NCBI GenBank assembly: GCA_023853785.1
Contig: JAJIRX010000681.1
Span: 310,001-374,000 of the forward strand
DNA from: Psilocybe azurescens
Lineage: Eukaryota > Basidiomycota > Agaricomycetes > Agaricales > Agrocybaceae
Direction of reading: 5' to 3'
Length of the DNA stretch: 64,000 bases
In this document: positions 1 to 10,911 of the stretch, one piece after another
How the letters are laid out: every line of letters begins with the position of its first letter
Position numbering within the stretch: the stretch's first letter is position 1
The notes under the pieces: model-generated
What the model was told of the DNA's origin: nothing
The model's database searches: none
What the model saw: only the letters and a program-made list of their open reading frames with translations
Made by a program: the position numbers and the translations under genes

Positions 1-199
1 CGCCTCCACGGTAAGGATTCAATACATCGAGAGCAAGTCTTGAACCGAAAAATCGGTACAAGTTATAGTTCCTTGGGACAACCTCCAAAATCTTGCATTA
101 CCTATACATTTATTCCTCAAGCCAGCCCAGCAAACAGCATGATCATGAAACCCCTTATCGATACCCATCGATCTTACTATATTTCGGTTAGTATGAATT

Positions 200-853
200 G
201 CTTTGTTGCAATTTCATACGTCACAACAATCCGAAGAGACGGGTGGGACGGAGAAGTCGTTGGGGATTTCGAGTAAGTTGCCATAAAATATTGAAGTATG
301 TTCGTTCAATGTTTTGTGGCAGACTGGATATCAACGGCGCACGAAAACTTGGCACTGTTTCTCTGTATGGATACGAACGAATAATGGACGACGTTTTGGT
401 CCGACGCCTAAGATGTTTCGAGTAGGGGTGAGCCATATTCCCATGTAAAGATGAATTTGCCGATGATACTTAATAGGCGACTCTACAGTCCTACCAGTGG
501 CTCGGAAGAGGACGATTTGGGCAAAGCACAAACACAACAAACTTGTATTGGAAGGAGATCACAGCTGAAGGTTCTTCTACTTCAACCTTAATGGTAACTG
601 TCTCGCCAGGAGTATGAATTTGCCTACTGATCCTCCTGAGCAGTGCTTCCTGGGAACAGGAAAGAATGACAAAAAGGAGATAGCACAATTGACTGTGCCC
701 AATGCTCTTCGCCGGCCTGGACTCAGCAAAGAGTTTGAAAGATTAGACATCTTACCTGATGGATATAGCTGCCTCGATGAGATTATTATATCGCTCCTCA
801 TTGTTGAACGGCTACGGAGACCTTTTGTGGCTTCAAATCAAAGAGCGAGGTGA
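200..853 (+). CDS. DUF6593-like small basidiomycete protein, partial model
   Basis: The clearest part is the open stretch 614-853, ending in LDEIIISLLIVERLRRP, which resembles the C-terminal strand of DUF6593 proteins, a large basidiomycete family of unknown function. A tyrosine-x-tryptophan motif (YQWLG) near 492-506 in another frame fits the middle of the same fold, and a GTVSLYGYE stretch near 340-370 may be more of it. I could not join these pieces into one reading frame or find a convincing start, so introns, frame errors or decay are all possible. The function is unknown; only the family resemblance is proposed. Confidence 0.38.
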
Positions 854-961
854 CGAGTACAGTACAAAATATAGTAACATATTATGCCATCAGAGCGATA
901 TGTTTTAATTCACTAGACAAAAACGATGATTAGACGTGAACAGGAAAAAGACAATGAACTC

Positions 962-2296
962 TTACTTGCGAACCAGTTCACCAACTTTCATGGGCTCATA
1001 ACGTACTTCATCACCATCCGGTTTCCCAACTTTGAACTTGTCATTCCTTAGTTCGACCGCCTTTTCAACCAAAGAAGAAATCGGTATTAGGTCGTAGTCG
1101 GAAGATAAATGCCAGAAAAAAGGTCGAGGAAATGCGGATGAGTGGCCTGTCAGGGTAAGCAACTCTGCGTTTTTCGATGGCCTAGGAACGTGAGAATATT
1201 GGCGACTTTCCGATGATATATAAGATATCGAATCTGACCTGTATTGTCTGTTCATTTACGACGACCTCATGGAATCCCGCCTTAATTAGTCCACCAGTGA
1301 TGTGCTCGAGTTGTTTCCCTGCTTGAACAAGGAGGTTATTGCCTTCTGGGATTTTGACAGCTATCCGCTTTCCGGTGTTTCGTGCCCAGATGTTGAGGCC
1401 CGGGTAACGAGATCGACCGTGAATTGTTAAAAAATTGAGATCGGAATGAAACCCGGCCAGGATGGTATCTTTCTGACCGTATTTCACGAGATCTGAGGCA
1501 GTTGGCGCCAAAAGATGAGGGCTGTCGAGAAATTTAGAATATATTTATCTGAAAGAACGAGAATATGGACTCACCCATAACGTCCGGCGTTTCTGAAAGT
1601 TTCAGCGGGGAGGCCAAGGCCGATGGCTACCATGTCTGCAAGATCTGCGACGCTAAACTCTGATTTAGATATAGTCCATGAAAACAGACCCTGGGATGTA
1701 CACTCACGCATTCTTCATGGAGGTTCCCCATTTCTCCATGGTAGAAGCCCAGGTTTCTTTAAGAAAATTGGCTTGGGGTATGACGTTGGCTGCGTTCAAG
1801 CCAGGATATGCGGTCTCGTAAGGGGCTTCTCGCTCATCTTCCAAAAGAAGCGACATTTCGGGTCAGGAGAATGTGCACTGATATCCAAAGGCCTCTCGGA
1901 TGGTTCCAGGGCCTCTATAATCCTAAGACAAGGTTCGTCTGCGGCACATTTAGGCTTTTCTGTGTTCTCGAGTGTGACCCCGATCTGGTAGCTGAGCTCT
2001 GGGCGCTCATCTTTCTTCAACTCTGCGGTTGGTTGATTGAAATAATCTTCCATTAGGTTCAAGAAGGATGCGTTATCCTTTTCGGCGACCCGGGAATCTT
2101 GAAGAACTAAAGCACCATAAGTAATGAGCGCGTCGGCAGCCTAGAGTGGTTGAATATCTGTTTTTAATTCGAGCAATTACTTCAGAACACATACCTTTTT
2201 GCATTCTTCAATTACGGCTTCAGAATCAGGTGGACCAGCGAGAAAAATGTCGAGACTGATCACAGGGAGATCCTTGGATATATCCTGAGAGACCAT
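962..2296 (-). CDS. 2-oxoglutarate/Fe(II)-dependent oxygenase (clavaminate-synthase-like)
   Basis: Five exons can be read: 2296-2195, 2140-1708, 1652-1575, 1521-1239 and 1181-962. The start MVSQDISKDLPVISL is typical of this oxygenase family. The iron-binding HxD sits in GFHSDLNFLT and the distal histidine in AGFHEVV. The 2-oxoglutarate arginine is probably in LIRISSTFFWHLSSDYDL. Such enzymes oxidise small molecules using 2-oxoglutarate and O2; the substrate here is unknown. Exon 2 has a one-base break near 1825-1835: RFFWKMSE is followed in the next frame by EAPYETAYPGLN, which continues the family pattern. Everything downstream is intact, so an assembly error is more likely than a dead gene. 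It is divergent from UBC12, with 232 bp between the starts. Confidence 0.85.
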
Positions 2297-2528
2297 AGTT
2301 ATCGATATGCGAAAAATGAGAGACTAAGAAGGTTATTCACTTATCTATAGATCCTGCACACCCGCGCCTGTGTATGAAATAGGACATGTGGGATTCTGGA
2401 CACAGCCACGAGGTGCCGAGTGTACCGCATTAATTCAAATCAAGTCTGTGACTGTTTGGACCTCCTTTGCATCGCGACTACCACCTTTTGACTCACCACT
2501 AACACGTTTTCTACCACCCACTACCACC

Positions 2529-3343
2529 ATGATCAAGGTACTCACTGTCTTCTCCTTTGACCTCAACTCAAAACTAACCAGTGCATTTCCGATTAGATAT
2601 GGAGTATGAAGAAGAACGAGGACGCTGCGGCCAAGAAGAAGCCAAAGACCAGCGCTGCCCAAATCCGTGTTCAGAAAGGTGCTTTCTTTCTAGCTTCTAC
2701 ACCACTTGAGGGCGTGAATTTACCTCCAACTCAGACTTGACTGAGCTTGATCTCCCATCGACCATGCAGACCAATTTCCTGATCCCACCGATCTCCTGAA
2801 CTTTACTCTCACAATAACACCAGACGAGGGTATGTGAATTTCATCTCATTGTGCCACCTGGAAACTAATCTCGTGTAAAAGGCATGTATAAAGGCGGTGC
2901 TTTCACTTTCTCGTTTGTCATCAACACCAATTACCCACACGACCCACCAAAGGTCAAGTGCACGCAAACAGTATGTTAACACACCATTCATTTCTTTGTC
3001 AGACGAGCTTATTAAACACATGTTAGATTTATCACCCCAACGTCGATTTAGAGGGAAATGTATGCCTCAATATCCTCAGAGAGGACTGGAAACCTGTGCT
3101 CAATCTCAACTCGGTGATGGTGGGACTGCAATACCTTTTCCTTGAGCCAAACGCGGACGATCCTTTGAACAAGGGTGAGGTCGACCTACCATTTCCATAA
3201 ATTGTATTCTGATCCATCCTTATTTTTCAGAGGCGGCGCTGGAGATGAGCAAGAATCGAGAACAATTTCTCAGCAACGTTAGGTCTTCCATGCGTGGAGG
3301 CAACATCAAGGGCGTTCAGTATGATAGTGTCCTTGTGCGATAG
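2529..3343 (+). CDS. UBC12: NEDD8-conjugating enzyme E2 (UBC12)
   Basis: This E2 receives the ubiquitin-like modifier NEDD8/Rub1 on a cysteine and passes it to cullins. Exons read as 2529-2537 (only three codons), 2597-2678, 2735-2829, 2882-2970, 3027-3174 and 3231-3343. The N-terminus MIKIWSMKK is followed by a lysine-rich tail, as in UBC12. The catalytic cysteine is in [15 protein letters not shown] (TGC at 3063-3065), with the UBC12-type REDWKPVLN after it. Exon 3 is one base short: TMQTNF must change frame to give [10 protein letters not shown], and the exon length is off by one for the phases on either side. An alternative acceptor at about 2770 would restore frame but would remove conserved DLTELDLPS. 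The 3' end converges on the HIUase gene. Confidence 0.92.
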
Positions 3344-3613
3344 CTTTTCTTCTTTCCGTTTCTTTGTTGTATCCCGCATTTCTTGGTCTCTGTTCATCGT
3401 TGCTTTCATCCATTACTACCATCTGATCTTGCACAACCCTATTCCTCACGCACCATATCCATTCCAAGACTTTTACGTTGGTGGGTAGATTCATAGAGTG
3501 TCGAGACCTGTAATCCGACACGACTGTGTTTGATTAGATCCTTACATACTGTACATTTATACGTGTGCTGCATAATGATGAGCTTGTTGTATTCTTAACG
3601 GATCGTCTACATC

Positions 3614-4173
3614 TTAGCTGCCTCTGTAGGTAGTAAAAGAGTAAGGGCTGATTAAAAGGGGTATATGGTAGTGTTCTTGTGGATTTTCGATAATGAAAGT
3701 GATCTATATGGGAATTAGGAATTTATTGAGTGTGAAAATTGAAGAGTGATGCCTTACCTCCACCCAGGGGTAAAATGAACGACGATTGGTGCGATCGAAG
3801 TATTCTTTCGTCCGGAAGATCATTTTGTATGTCTGTCCTGCCACAAGGTCAGTTTTCTCTTTGAGCGCCAATTCCGAGCCTGCTGGAGGAAGGAGATCTA
3901 AGCAACGTCCGTCTGCATTTGTTTCTCTATCAAAAGTTTGGATTTGAGAATCGTCATGGAGTACAGTGCAGCAGCAAATATCCACACCCTTTAGCAAGTG
4001 GATGGAAAATATCCGGTCCTCCGTCCTTGGAGACTTCGAGTTGTTGGAGACGAATGAAGACACCTTCGGCAGGTTTTCCCGTTGAAGAATCAAGAACTAC
4101 ACGGCGAATGAGCAATTACAAAGGTTAAAGTAATGTTAGAAATACCATGGCAGGTTATGGGTGATTTCGACAT
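3614..4173 (-). CDS. 5-hydroxyisourate hydrolase (transthyretin-like)
   Basis: This enzyme hydrolyses 5-hydroxyisourate to OHCU in the urate-to-allantoin branch of purine breakdown. Four exons, 4173-4146, 4096-3988, 3926-3758 and 3703-3614, give exactly 132 codons including stop, with no frame error. The start MSKSPITCHVLDSSTGKPAEG carries the N-terminal histidine region, TNADGRCLDLLPP is the mid-protein motif, and the protein ends EHYHIPLLISPYSFTTYRGS. The terminal YRGS tetrapeptide is diagnostic of HIU hydrolases and separates them from true transthyretins. No peroxisomal targeting signal is visible. The 4173 ATG was chosen because it alone joins in frame to VLDSSTGK. It is divergent from RRP1, with about 200 bp between the starts. 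Confidence 0.93.
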
Positions 4174-4371
4174 GATTGTTGTTAGTAAGGTAGTGAAATT
4201 GGAAATCTCCACGATTTTGTGAAGTCATATCATGGTCAGCGAGGGGAGCCAAGCCTGAGAGTATAGCGCCAGTGGTGATCTTGCCCGAAAAGGCGGTCGG
4301 CGCGGACCGCTTACCCTGATTAAATTGGCCGGACTTTGAAAATAAAAAGTTTGATTCTACACTCAACCGTC

Positions 4372-5521
4372 ATGGCTGCTATTCCTTCCTCTGCAGGTCC
4401 TCCTCTCGGAAAATATCTCGCGTCTACAGGTAATTATTGAGTTCTATACACCAAGAAATAGTTTGTTGAACTGAATAGTACAAAGAGAAGAAGACGCGTG
4501 ATAAAGCCATCAAGAATCTTGCGGTCTTTCTGTCGGATAGCCAAAATGCCATCTCAAAACCAGAAATGGATAAGCTGTGGAAAGGAATATTCTACTGTGA
4601 GTTATAAAGTTGCCATATCTGTGTCTCTGTGCTAATATTTACTCAGGCTTCTGGATGTCTGACAAGCCTTTGGTACAGCAGGCATTAGCCACAGAATTGG
4701 CTGAACTGATTTTGACCATTACATCTACTTCTGCATCTTTGGCATTCTTGCGCGGCTTCTGGGAGACTACTGTCCGCGAGTGGAACGGAATTGATCGTCT
4801 GAGGTGTGTGCTTTTCCTTTTCCTTATATAATACCCAACCAATTTCATTCTCTTAGGATTGACAAGTACTACATGTTGATTCGTCGATTCATAAACGCGA
4901 CATTTCGACTTCTTGCTCGAGTAAAGTGGGACACAAGCGCATGCCACGAATACAATCAAATTCTTACGAAGGAGGGTGGACCTCTATGGTGAGTCCATGG
5001 TCTTCAAAACTTATCAAGTCTATACTCACTATAGACACCCAGCCCTAATGACATTCGCGTGCCCGCTAGCTTAGCGTATCATATTGCTGATATATATGTC
5101 GAAGAACTCGATAAAGCTCTCGCTTCTCCAAAATCCTCATCACCGGCTCCTCTGGGTATCTTGCTTGGACCATTCATTTCTCGCAGCGCGAACGCCAACA
5201 AGTGTAACATACAAACGGATACAGTCGGCTCTATTTGAGCCTCTGTTTGCTGCACTTTCTCCTGAGTTCAGCCAGGATGACGGGCCTCCCAAATCAAAAC
5301 GCATTCGTCTTAGCTCCGAAGCTATATACCCTGAAATCGTCGCCAGTTCGTGCTTCGCCGACCCCGAGCTCGAAGGTCCACAAGATGGGCCCGTCTTAAA
5401 GAAGAAACTATTACGGAAGATATTTGAGGTTGCCAGTGAGCCAGAAACCCGTGACTCCAGCCGAAGAAAGATGTATGCCCTTTGGAAGGAAAATTATGAA
5501 GAGGTGCCAAGCGATGAGTGA
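4372..5521 (+). CDS. RRP1: Nucleolar rRNA-processing protein RRP1/Nop52
   Basis: The protein begins MAAIPSSAGPPLGKYLAST and continues with the RRP1 pattern: RDKAIKNLAVFLSD, then KPEMDKLWKGIFYCFWMSDKP, WNGIDRLRIDKYYMLIRRF and YHIADIYVEELDKA. RRP1 is needed in the nucleolus for processing of large-subunit (27S) pre-rRNA. The first intron runs from 4430 to about 4485, where the acceptor seems to be off by one base. A second frame break lies near 5170-5185, after LLGPFI; the other frame continues ARTPTSVTYKRIQSALFEPL as expected. The tail contains an SKRIRL basic patch and ends EEVPSDE. The 3' end converges on the RSC9-like gene with about 120 bp between. Confidence 0.88.
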
Positions 5522-5642
5522 TATCTGCCATACTACTATTTTGATTGTGTCTTGTCGTTCCATTATAATACATTTTATATGCTATACAGACAGAGGATGT
5601 GTAGCTGATTACAATCGAGCCTCAAAAATCGCGTAACGTATT

Positions 5643-7713
5643 CTACTCATTAAGGGGCATCACAGCATCTACCATCTCTGTAATCCAGCTCATCAAAACA
5701 TCGTCGCGAATTTTGACCTCTTCCAAGAGCCTTCTGATTCCGACGAATGCCTTCCGACCCCGCCTTTCCCCTTCTTTCTCATCTCCACTAGCAAGATTAT
5801 CTGCAGGGTCTGCATTTTCTGTCGGATCATCGGTATCTTCGACGAGACCGGGGAACCCAAAATGATCTGCATCCACGCGTGGGGCAGCATCGGCAGAAGC
5901 AAAGGATGTACGGAATAGAATACGAATAATCAGCAAGGCTGTTAAGGAAGTCGATGGAGGATCTGCGATGGGGGCTTCATATGCTATCATGGTACTCCGC
6001 GGCGGGGAGGCGGCCGTGAAGTGGGTGCGGTTACTGGGTGAGGATAACTTTCGGAGGGTAAGGTTATTGTGTCGCTCTGAGAAGGATGTTTCTGCAATGG
6101 CTGTGCGCTTGAGAGATGGGTAAGAATGTGCACACTAAGTGCCCTTTTCGAAAGTGGGGTTTGGGGGCAGGTAGACCAGAGACAGGGTGCTTCTGCTGTC
6201 TCTGCGGATTCTAAGTGTTGTAGGACATGATTGTACAGGTCAGCTGGTGATGAGAACGGCGGCGATGTACATTGCGAATGGTCCCATTGGCATCTGTATC
6301 TTTCGTTGGCAGCTGACTCCTTCCGCCGGTCCACTCCTCTTACAACAAATCGTTGTACTTGTCCCTGAAGAACCATGGCCTGAGCTTGAGGGAAGACGTT
6401 GGTCACGTTCTTTATCACATCTGACGCTACGAGGAGAGGGTACTGCTCTGCGTATGGGGAAAACGCGTCTTTGTAGAGGGTCCAGAAGTCGACTTGTGTC
6501 AATTCGCCATCGACCTTCGCAACGAACATAGCACGCATCCTGAGAAGACTGTTAATTGCCAGCGAATAATTCGAAAGGCATTAAAACACACCAGTCATAG
6601 CAACGTTGAGGCTCTGGCTTTCCAACAAGGCTCTCTAATTCTTCTTTTGTGAGTTCGTGATCGCGCGTCGACTGTGTAGTGGAAGGCGCAGTGTAGATGG
6701 GGCCAGTTACATCAATGGTAAATGTCTTTTCAAGTACACGTTGTTCTTGGATCAATAAATTGGCCAAAACTTTGAGAACAGCCGGCATTTCAGGGTGCAG
6801 TAGGAAAGCTCGGGCCATGGATGGATGAGAAATATGGCAATACAGATAACTTAGACAGGCGTCAATCAATGGTTTATCGATGAATAAAGGAAGGTATTGT
6901 ATTGACGCGGTGAGGGCTTGTGATTCAGCAGAAAGATGGACTCCATTAGCAGGGTTCGAAAACAGAGCGGTTAATGTCGTCAACGTCGTAATTATCATTG
7001 TGCGGTTGGAAGACTCGGATATAATCTGTAGTAGGGGAGGAATTGGGTTCGATCTGACTGGTGCTGCGGAATGTGCGATATAAGCTGGAGCCAAGAAGTG
7101 GAAGAGATCGAGAATGTGAAGGATGGCTTCACTATCACTTCTATGGTCCAGATTGTGGAGGCCATTTAGAACAAGGGGTATAGTATGGGAATGTCTAGCG
7201 AAAGCCTCCGCGTTGGGCTCATGTAAAGCTGCGTTGCCCAGTATGAAGAGGGATTCAAGTGCAAACTGCTGCTGTTGAGCTTGAACTGGAGAGGCAGAAA
7301 AAGAAGGTCGGTATCCTTAGACTGCTTATGACCTTCGTTAATATACCATTCTGGCCAATCAAAAAGTCCGTCTATGACGCCGGGAATGAACATGAACTGA
7401 TTGTTGTTGACGAGGCGGCAGAGACGATCGAGAGCCCATGTAATTTCAGAAGGAATCCCAGAACGAATAGACAGCGCCATTCTGTTATTGGGAACTTTCT
7501 CAGTATACCATCCTATATATTTTGCAATATTAAGAAGTTTGGAATCTGGTTAGAAGCCTATGCTGACTTACGTTCATAATCATCCCTGACATCCAGACGG
7601 ACAACCGGTGGTGGATGTTGAAATTGCTGTTGCGGGGGTTGGTGTTGTATAAAGGAAGGGGGACGATAATAGTTAGGCTGCGCGGGTATTCCGCGGTTGA
7701 TAAAAGTAGCCAT
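5643..7713 (-). CDS. RSC9/ARID2-like chromatin-remodelling subunit (RFX-type domain plus zinc fingers)
   Basis: Three exons are seen: 7713-7572, 7512-6592 and 6539-5643. With two missing bases restored they total 654 codons. The N-terminus is proline/glutamine-rich (MATFINRGIPAQPNYY). An armadillo-like helical region follows (ALESLFILGNAALHEPNAEA). Then comes an RFX-type winged helix (YDWMRAMFVAKVDGELTQVDFW to AQAMVLQGQVQRFVVRGV). Two C2H2-like fingers follow (YRCQWDHSQCTS..LYNHVLQH and PCLWSTCPQTP..VHILTH). This order matches RSC9/ARID2 subunits of RSC/PBAF remodellers; no ARID domain is seen. Frame breaks fall at an A5 run (7298-7302) and a G4 run (6004-6007). It shares a 217-bp divergent promoter with ARMH3. 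Confidence 0.82.
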
Positions 7714-7799
7714 GTAGCCGAAATGGATTCAAGTTCAAAAGCACAAGAACGTAACAAGTTGTAAGTAGAAAATCGCGTCTGTCACAGACGCCGGATGTA

Positions 7800-7807
7800 T
7801 CACGTGA
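7800..7807. promoter_or_regulatory. Palindromic E-box TCACGTGA in the RSC9-like/ARMH3 divergent promoter
   Basis: The perfect 8-bp palindrome TCACGTGA lies in the 217-bp gap between the two divergent start codons, 87 bp from the RSC9-like ATG and about 124 bp from the assigned ARMH3 ATG. It is a Cbf1/bHLH-type core. The same octamer occurs upstream of MIP at 28876-28883. Binding is inferred from the motif only. Confidence 0.45.
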
Positions 7808-7930
7808 ATGTTATTTAGCAATCACCCACCACCCTGGCGGTCAGATTTATGCTTGAACCCTACCAAGAACGTAACTTACTTCATCGCCCTATCCTTCTAC
7901 TCCCTACACCTACTTGACTCAACGCCTCCT

Positions 7931-10520
7931 ATGCTACTTGGTCGAAAATCTATGGTGCCGAAGGGGCCTGTGGTCACTTCCAAGTTTATTGCGATATACA
8001 GTAAACTATTTCAGGGGTATCACCAAAACCATCAATCCTGAACAGGATCAAGAACGCCTTTTCTCTGATCTCCTTGACCTCAAGGTCGACCGAACATACT
8101 TTAAAGAAGAACTTGACAAGATCTCAAAAGACCGATGCTTAGGCACCCTCAAGGTAAGCTGGATATAGCAACTATACTGGCCAGTTTCGTGAAGTAAACT
8201 TTGCACATGGAATTTAGTAGCCCTTGCTGAGCACCCTGTTTCAAATATGCACGAAATACGCTCGCTCTTCGAAATACGAAGATATCAAGAAAAGTAACGC
8301 CATAGAAACCCAGGCCATCCTTGTTTCCAGAGTGCTTGCGAAGAACCTGACAGGCTGGGAGGTCATGGAGATTCTAGCAGGATCTGTTTCTCAGAGTGAT
8401 GCCATCTTCTCGGTAAGTATCCTTGTGTTTGTGTTTGAAAGCGTAATCAACTTCATGACACCCATAGGAATTTACTGAAACTCTTGATACAATCATGGGT
8501 GATAATCAAGCTCCTGGTAAATATCCGTCTGTCTCAACACCGACCAATATTCATAAACATTATCGTAGTTGCCATACGCCACCAAGCTGTTCAGCTTGGT
8601 CTGATATACATGTGCGGAGTGGCGCAGTTAAGCACCGGTGCATACTTTTGAGGCGTAATTTTTTCCCCTCAATTGTATCTGTGAGTCGATACGTCTGTGC
8701 TGTATCAAGGTCATCCGAGGGCATTGTTAACAATCAGTGCTTTGTCGATATAGCTTGTTAAAACACCAGAGATGGAACAATATACCTTTGAAGCTATATT
8801 ACTCCTTGCTATCCTCGCAAACTATCACAAGTCTGATGCAGCGAAGCTTAATCCTTACCTGAAGCAAATCAGGGAGTCATCGGACGGCGATTTCATGAGA
8901 AAGCTTTGTTGGGTGTCTAACTACACACTCGGAACTTCAATAAAGTATGGCTGGTCCAAAACAATTTTATGATCCACACTAATTTGTCCATGGTATTAGA
9001 GCTTATCAGGAACTTGGCGCTGATTCCATCAGTTCAACTCTTGCCTCCTCACTTGGAGCTGTTGTGAACCGATGGCTGCCTGATCGCTCCCTTTTAGCAA
9101 AACAAACAAATGTACATCGGAACAGATATAAAGATCAGTAAGAAGCCTTCCTTCTATTATAACCAATTCCTAATGATAATTTAAATACCAAGGCCAGTTG
9201 AAGCAACTGTGATTTTACTTCCAGTATACGAATTTCTGAATTCTAACCCAATGTACGCGACTGTACTTATTGAGGACATGGTCTCTCCCTCGATTCTACC
9301 CAATCTCCTTTGTTTTGCACCGTCGTATCTCTAACTTCATACCTTTGTACACATGCATTATCCACGGCATCTCATCGATCGATTGCTTATGCTGGCTTAT
9401 CGCTCAATATGATCCTAGCCATGGTAGAGAATACCATGATAATGGACTTCATCAGTCAAACCAATGTGCCCTCAATACAGCTGTGCCGTCAGGTGTGCAC
9501 ATATCTTCTCCCTTTCAGTCTGATACTCTGCTTAACTGCAAGTGACCAGCGACCTCCGTCCCTACCTACAACACGTCGAGCGTCCCAACCCCCGTATGTT
9601 CTATTTTGAACTGCTGTGTTCTTTGGCTTCGTCACAATCTCCACAAGCGCCTGGAAGTACAGTCATACACGTAAGATCAATGTATATTTGGCAGAAAGTC
9701 TCTAATCAATGTTGTAGAAATGCCATTTGGATATGTTACCGTATTGTATGGTTTTTACAGCACCGCCGCGTGCGCCTTGGTCCGTGTAACCAACAATCAT
9801 GGTCATTTTCCATTCACGACTTAAGTTGTAGATTACGACTGGACGGAACTATGGAATTCTATCTTCAACCTCCTCAACTTTTTATCGTCTAGACTTGATG
9901 CGTTACATACAACTGGTGGAGTTGAGATGTTGGCCTCTGAAGTAAGTCTCGACAACTTCTGGTTAATCATTTGTTCCAACCTTGTGACTTAGACAATACG
10001 TCTTCTCGACCTGGCACTTTGCACCTCTGAATCTTTTTACCCACCCCACGAGCGTTACATGAACTGATTGTAAGGTCAATCGACGCCATAAATACATTGA
10101 AGCTGACCAGTCTCTCACTCTCAAGTATGAGCTTGTTCGGTCATCTTCTATTCTCAAGAAGCAACAAATTATTCTGAAGTCTCTCGCCATGCCTGATTCG
10201 TCGAAAACACGTCCATCATTCCAAAACGATCCAATAGAAGTCACTCTGAGTCATGTACTGACAGTTTCTGAATTCTTTGAAGAGAAGATTGGAAGTGGCA
10301 TTGGAAATGCTAAAGATGCGATGAAAGCTGTTGCAGAAGAAATTGAAGCAAACGGGTTGCACGTTACCCGAGAAATCGAGGAGACAGTACCATTGTGAGC
10401 CCTCCTTACTCATACTATACTGATATCAGTGCCATTAAATCAATACCTAGAACACGCTCTCAGGATGTCCTTGACTTTGCACGAATCGCTTGTGAGGACG
10501 GACTTGCACTAATGCCATAA
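7931..10520 (+). CDS. Armadillo-like helical protein, ARMH3/C10orf76 family
   Basis: The exons read together as an alpha-helical protein of the ARMH3 (DUF1741) family. Segments include KGPVVTSKFIAIYSKLFQ, DLLDLKVDRTYFKEELDKI, SVSQSDAIFSEFTETLDTIMG, IRHQAVQLGLIYMCGVAQL, CYRIVWFLQHRRVRL joined to DYDWTELWNSIFNLLNFL, and a C-terminus ending DFARIACEDGLALMP. In animals ARMH3 binds GBF1 and PI4KB at the Golgi; the fungal role is inferred only from family membership. Many small introns occur. Frame breaks fall at a G4 run (8014-8017, one extra base) and a C5 run (9589-9593, one base short). The start at 7931 (MLLGRKSMVPKG) is the best methionine found, but an upstream exon cannot be excluded. Confidence 0.75.
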
Positions 10521-10911
10521 AGGGAAGGTTATAGATTAGCCGCGCGGAGTTCCGTTGCTCCGAGCCAGCAGAAAAAGTTTTTGTCTTTTGAGTGATGCTA
10601 TATTCGTCGGGCGTCAATGACACGGTTGTTTACCCCGTACCAACCGTATCAAGTCCTCCTTTTCAATCAAAAATATCCTGTAATGTTTACCCTTCAACCG
10701 ATACTGAAATCTTGTATATTTCTTGAAATATTGGGCATGTAGCTACTTATACATACCGTTATCAGCCAATTACGTCGACAGGGTTTTACTCGGTGAATGG
10801 CTCGGTGAACATTTTTGCATTCCTGCTCGCGAGATTCTTTTGCTGGTTCCCAACCTTTTCGTCCCTCCCACTGCTTGCGCGGCGTAATTGTTGCTTGCAA
10901 AGCGTCAAGCC
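10521..10911. other. Intergenic region: ARMH3 3' end and GLDC promoter
   Basis: This 391-bp gap lies between the ARMH3 stop and the glycine decarboxylase start. No gene, RNA gene or clear repeat is seen. It should hold the ARMH3 terminator and the GLDC promoter; no convincing TATA box was found. Confidence 0.5.

Noticed and set aside
3926..3990. Apparent frameshift in the HIU hydrolase gene
   Set aside because: A 61-bp intron with donor GTGTGG joins HPLAKG to ETNADGRC in frame, and the full length is then exact.
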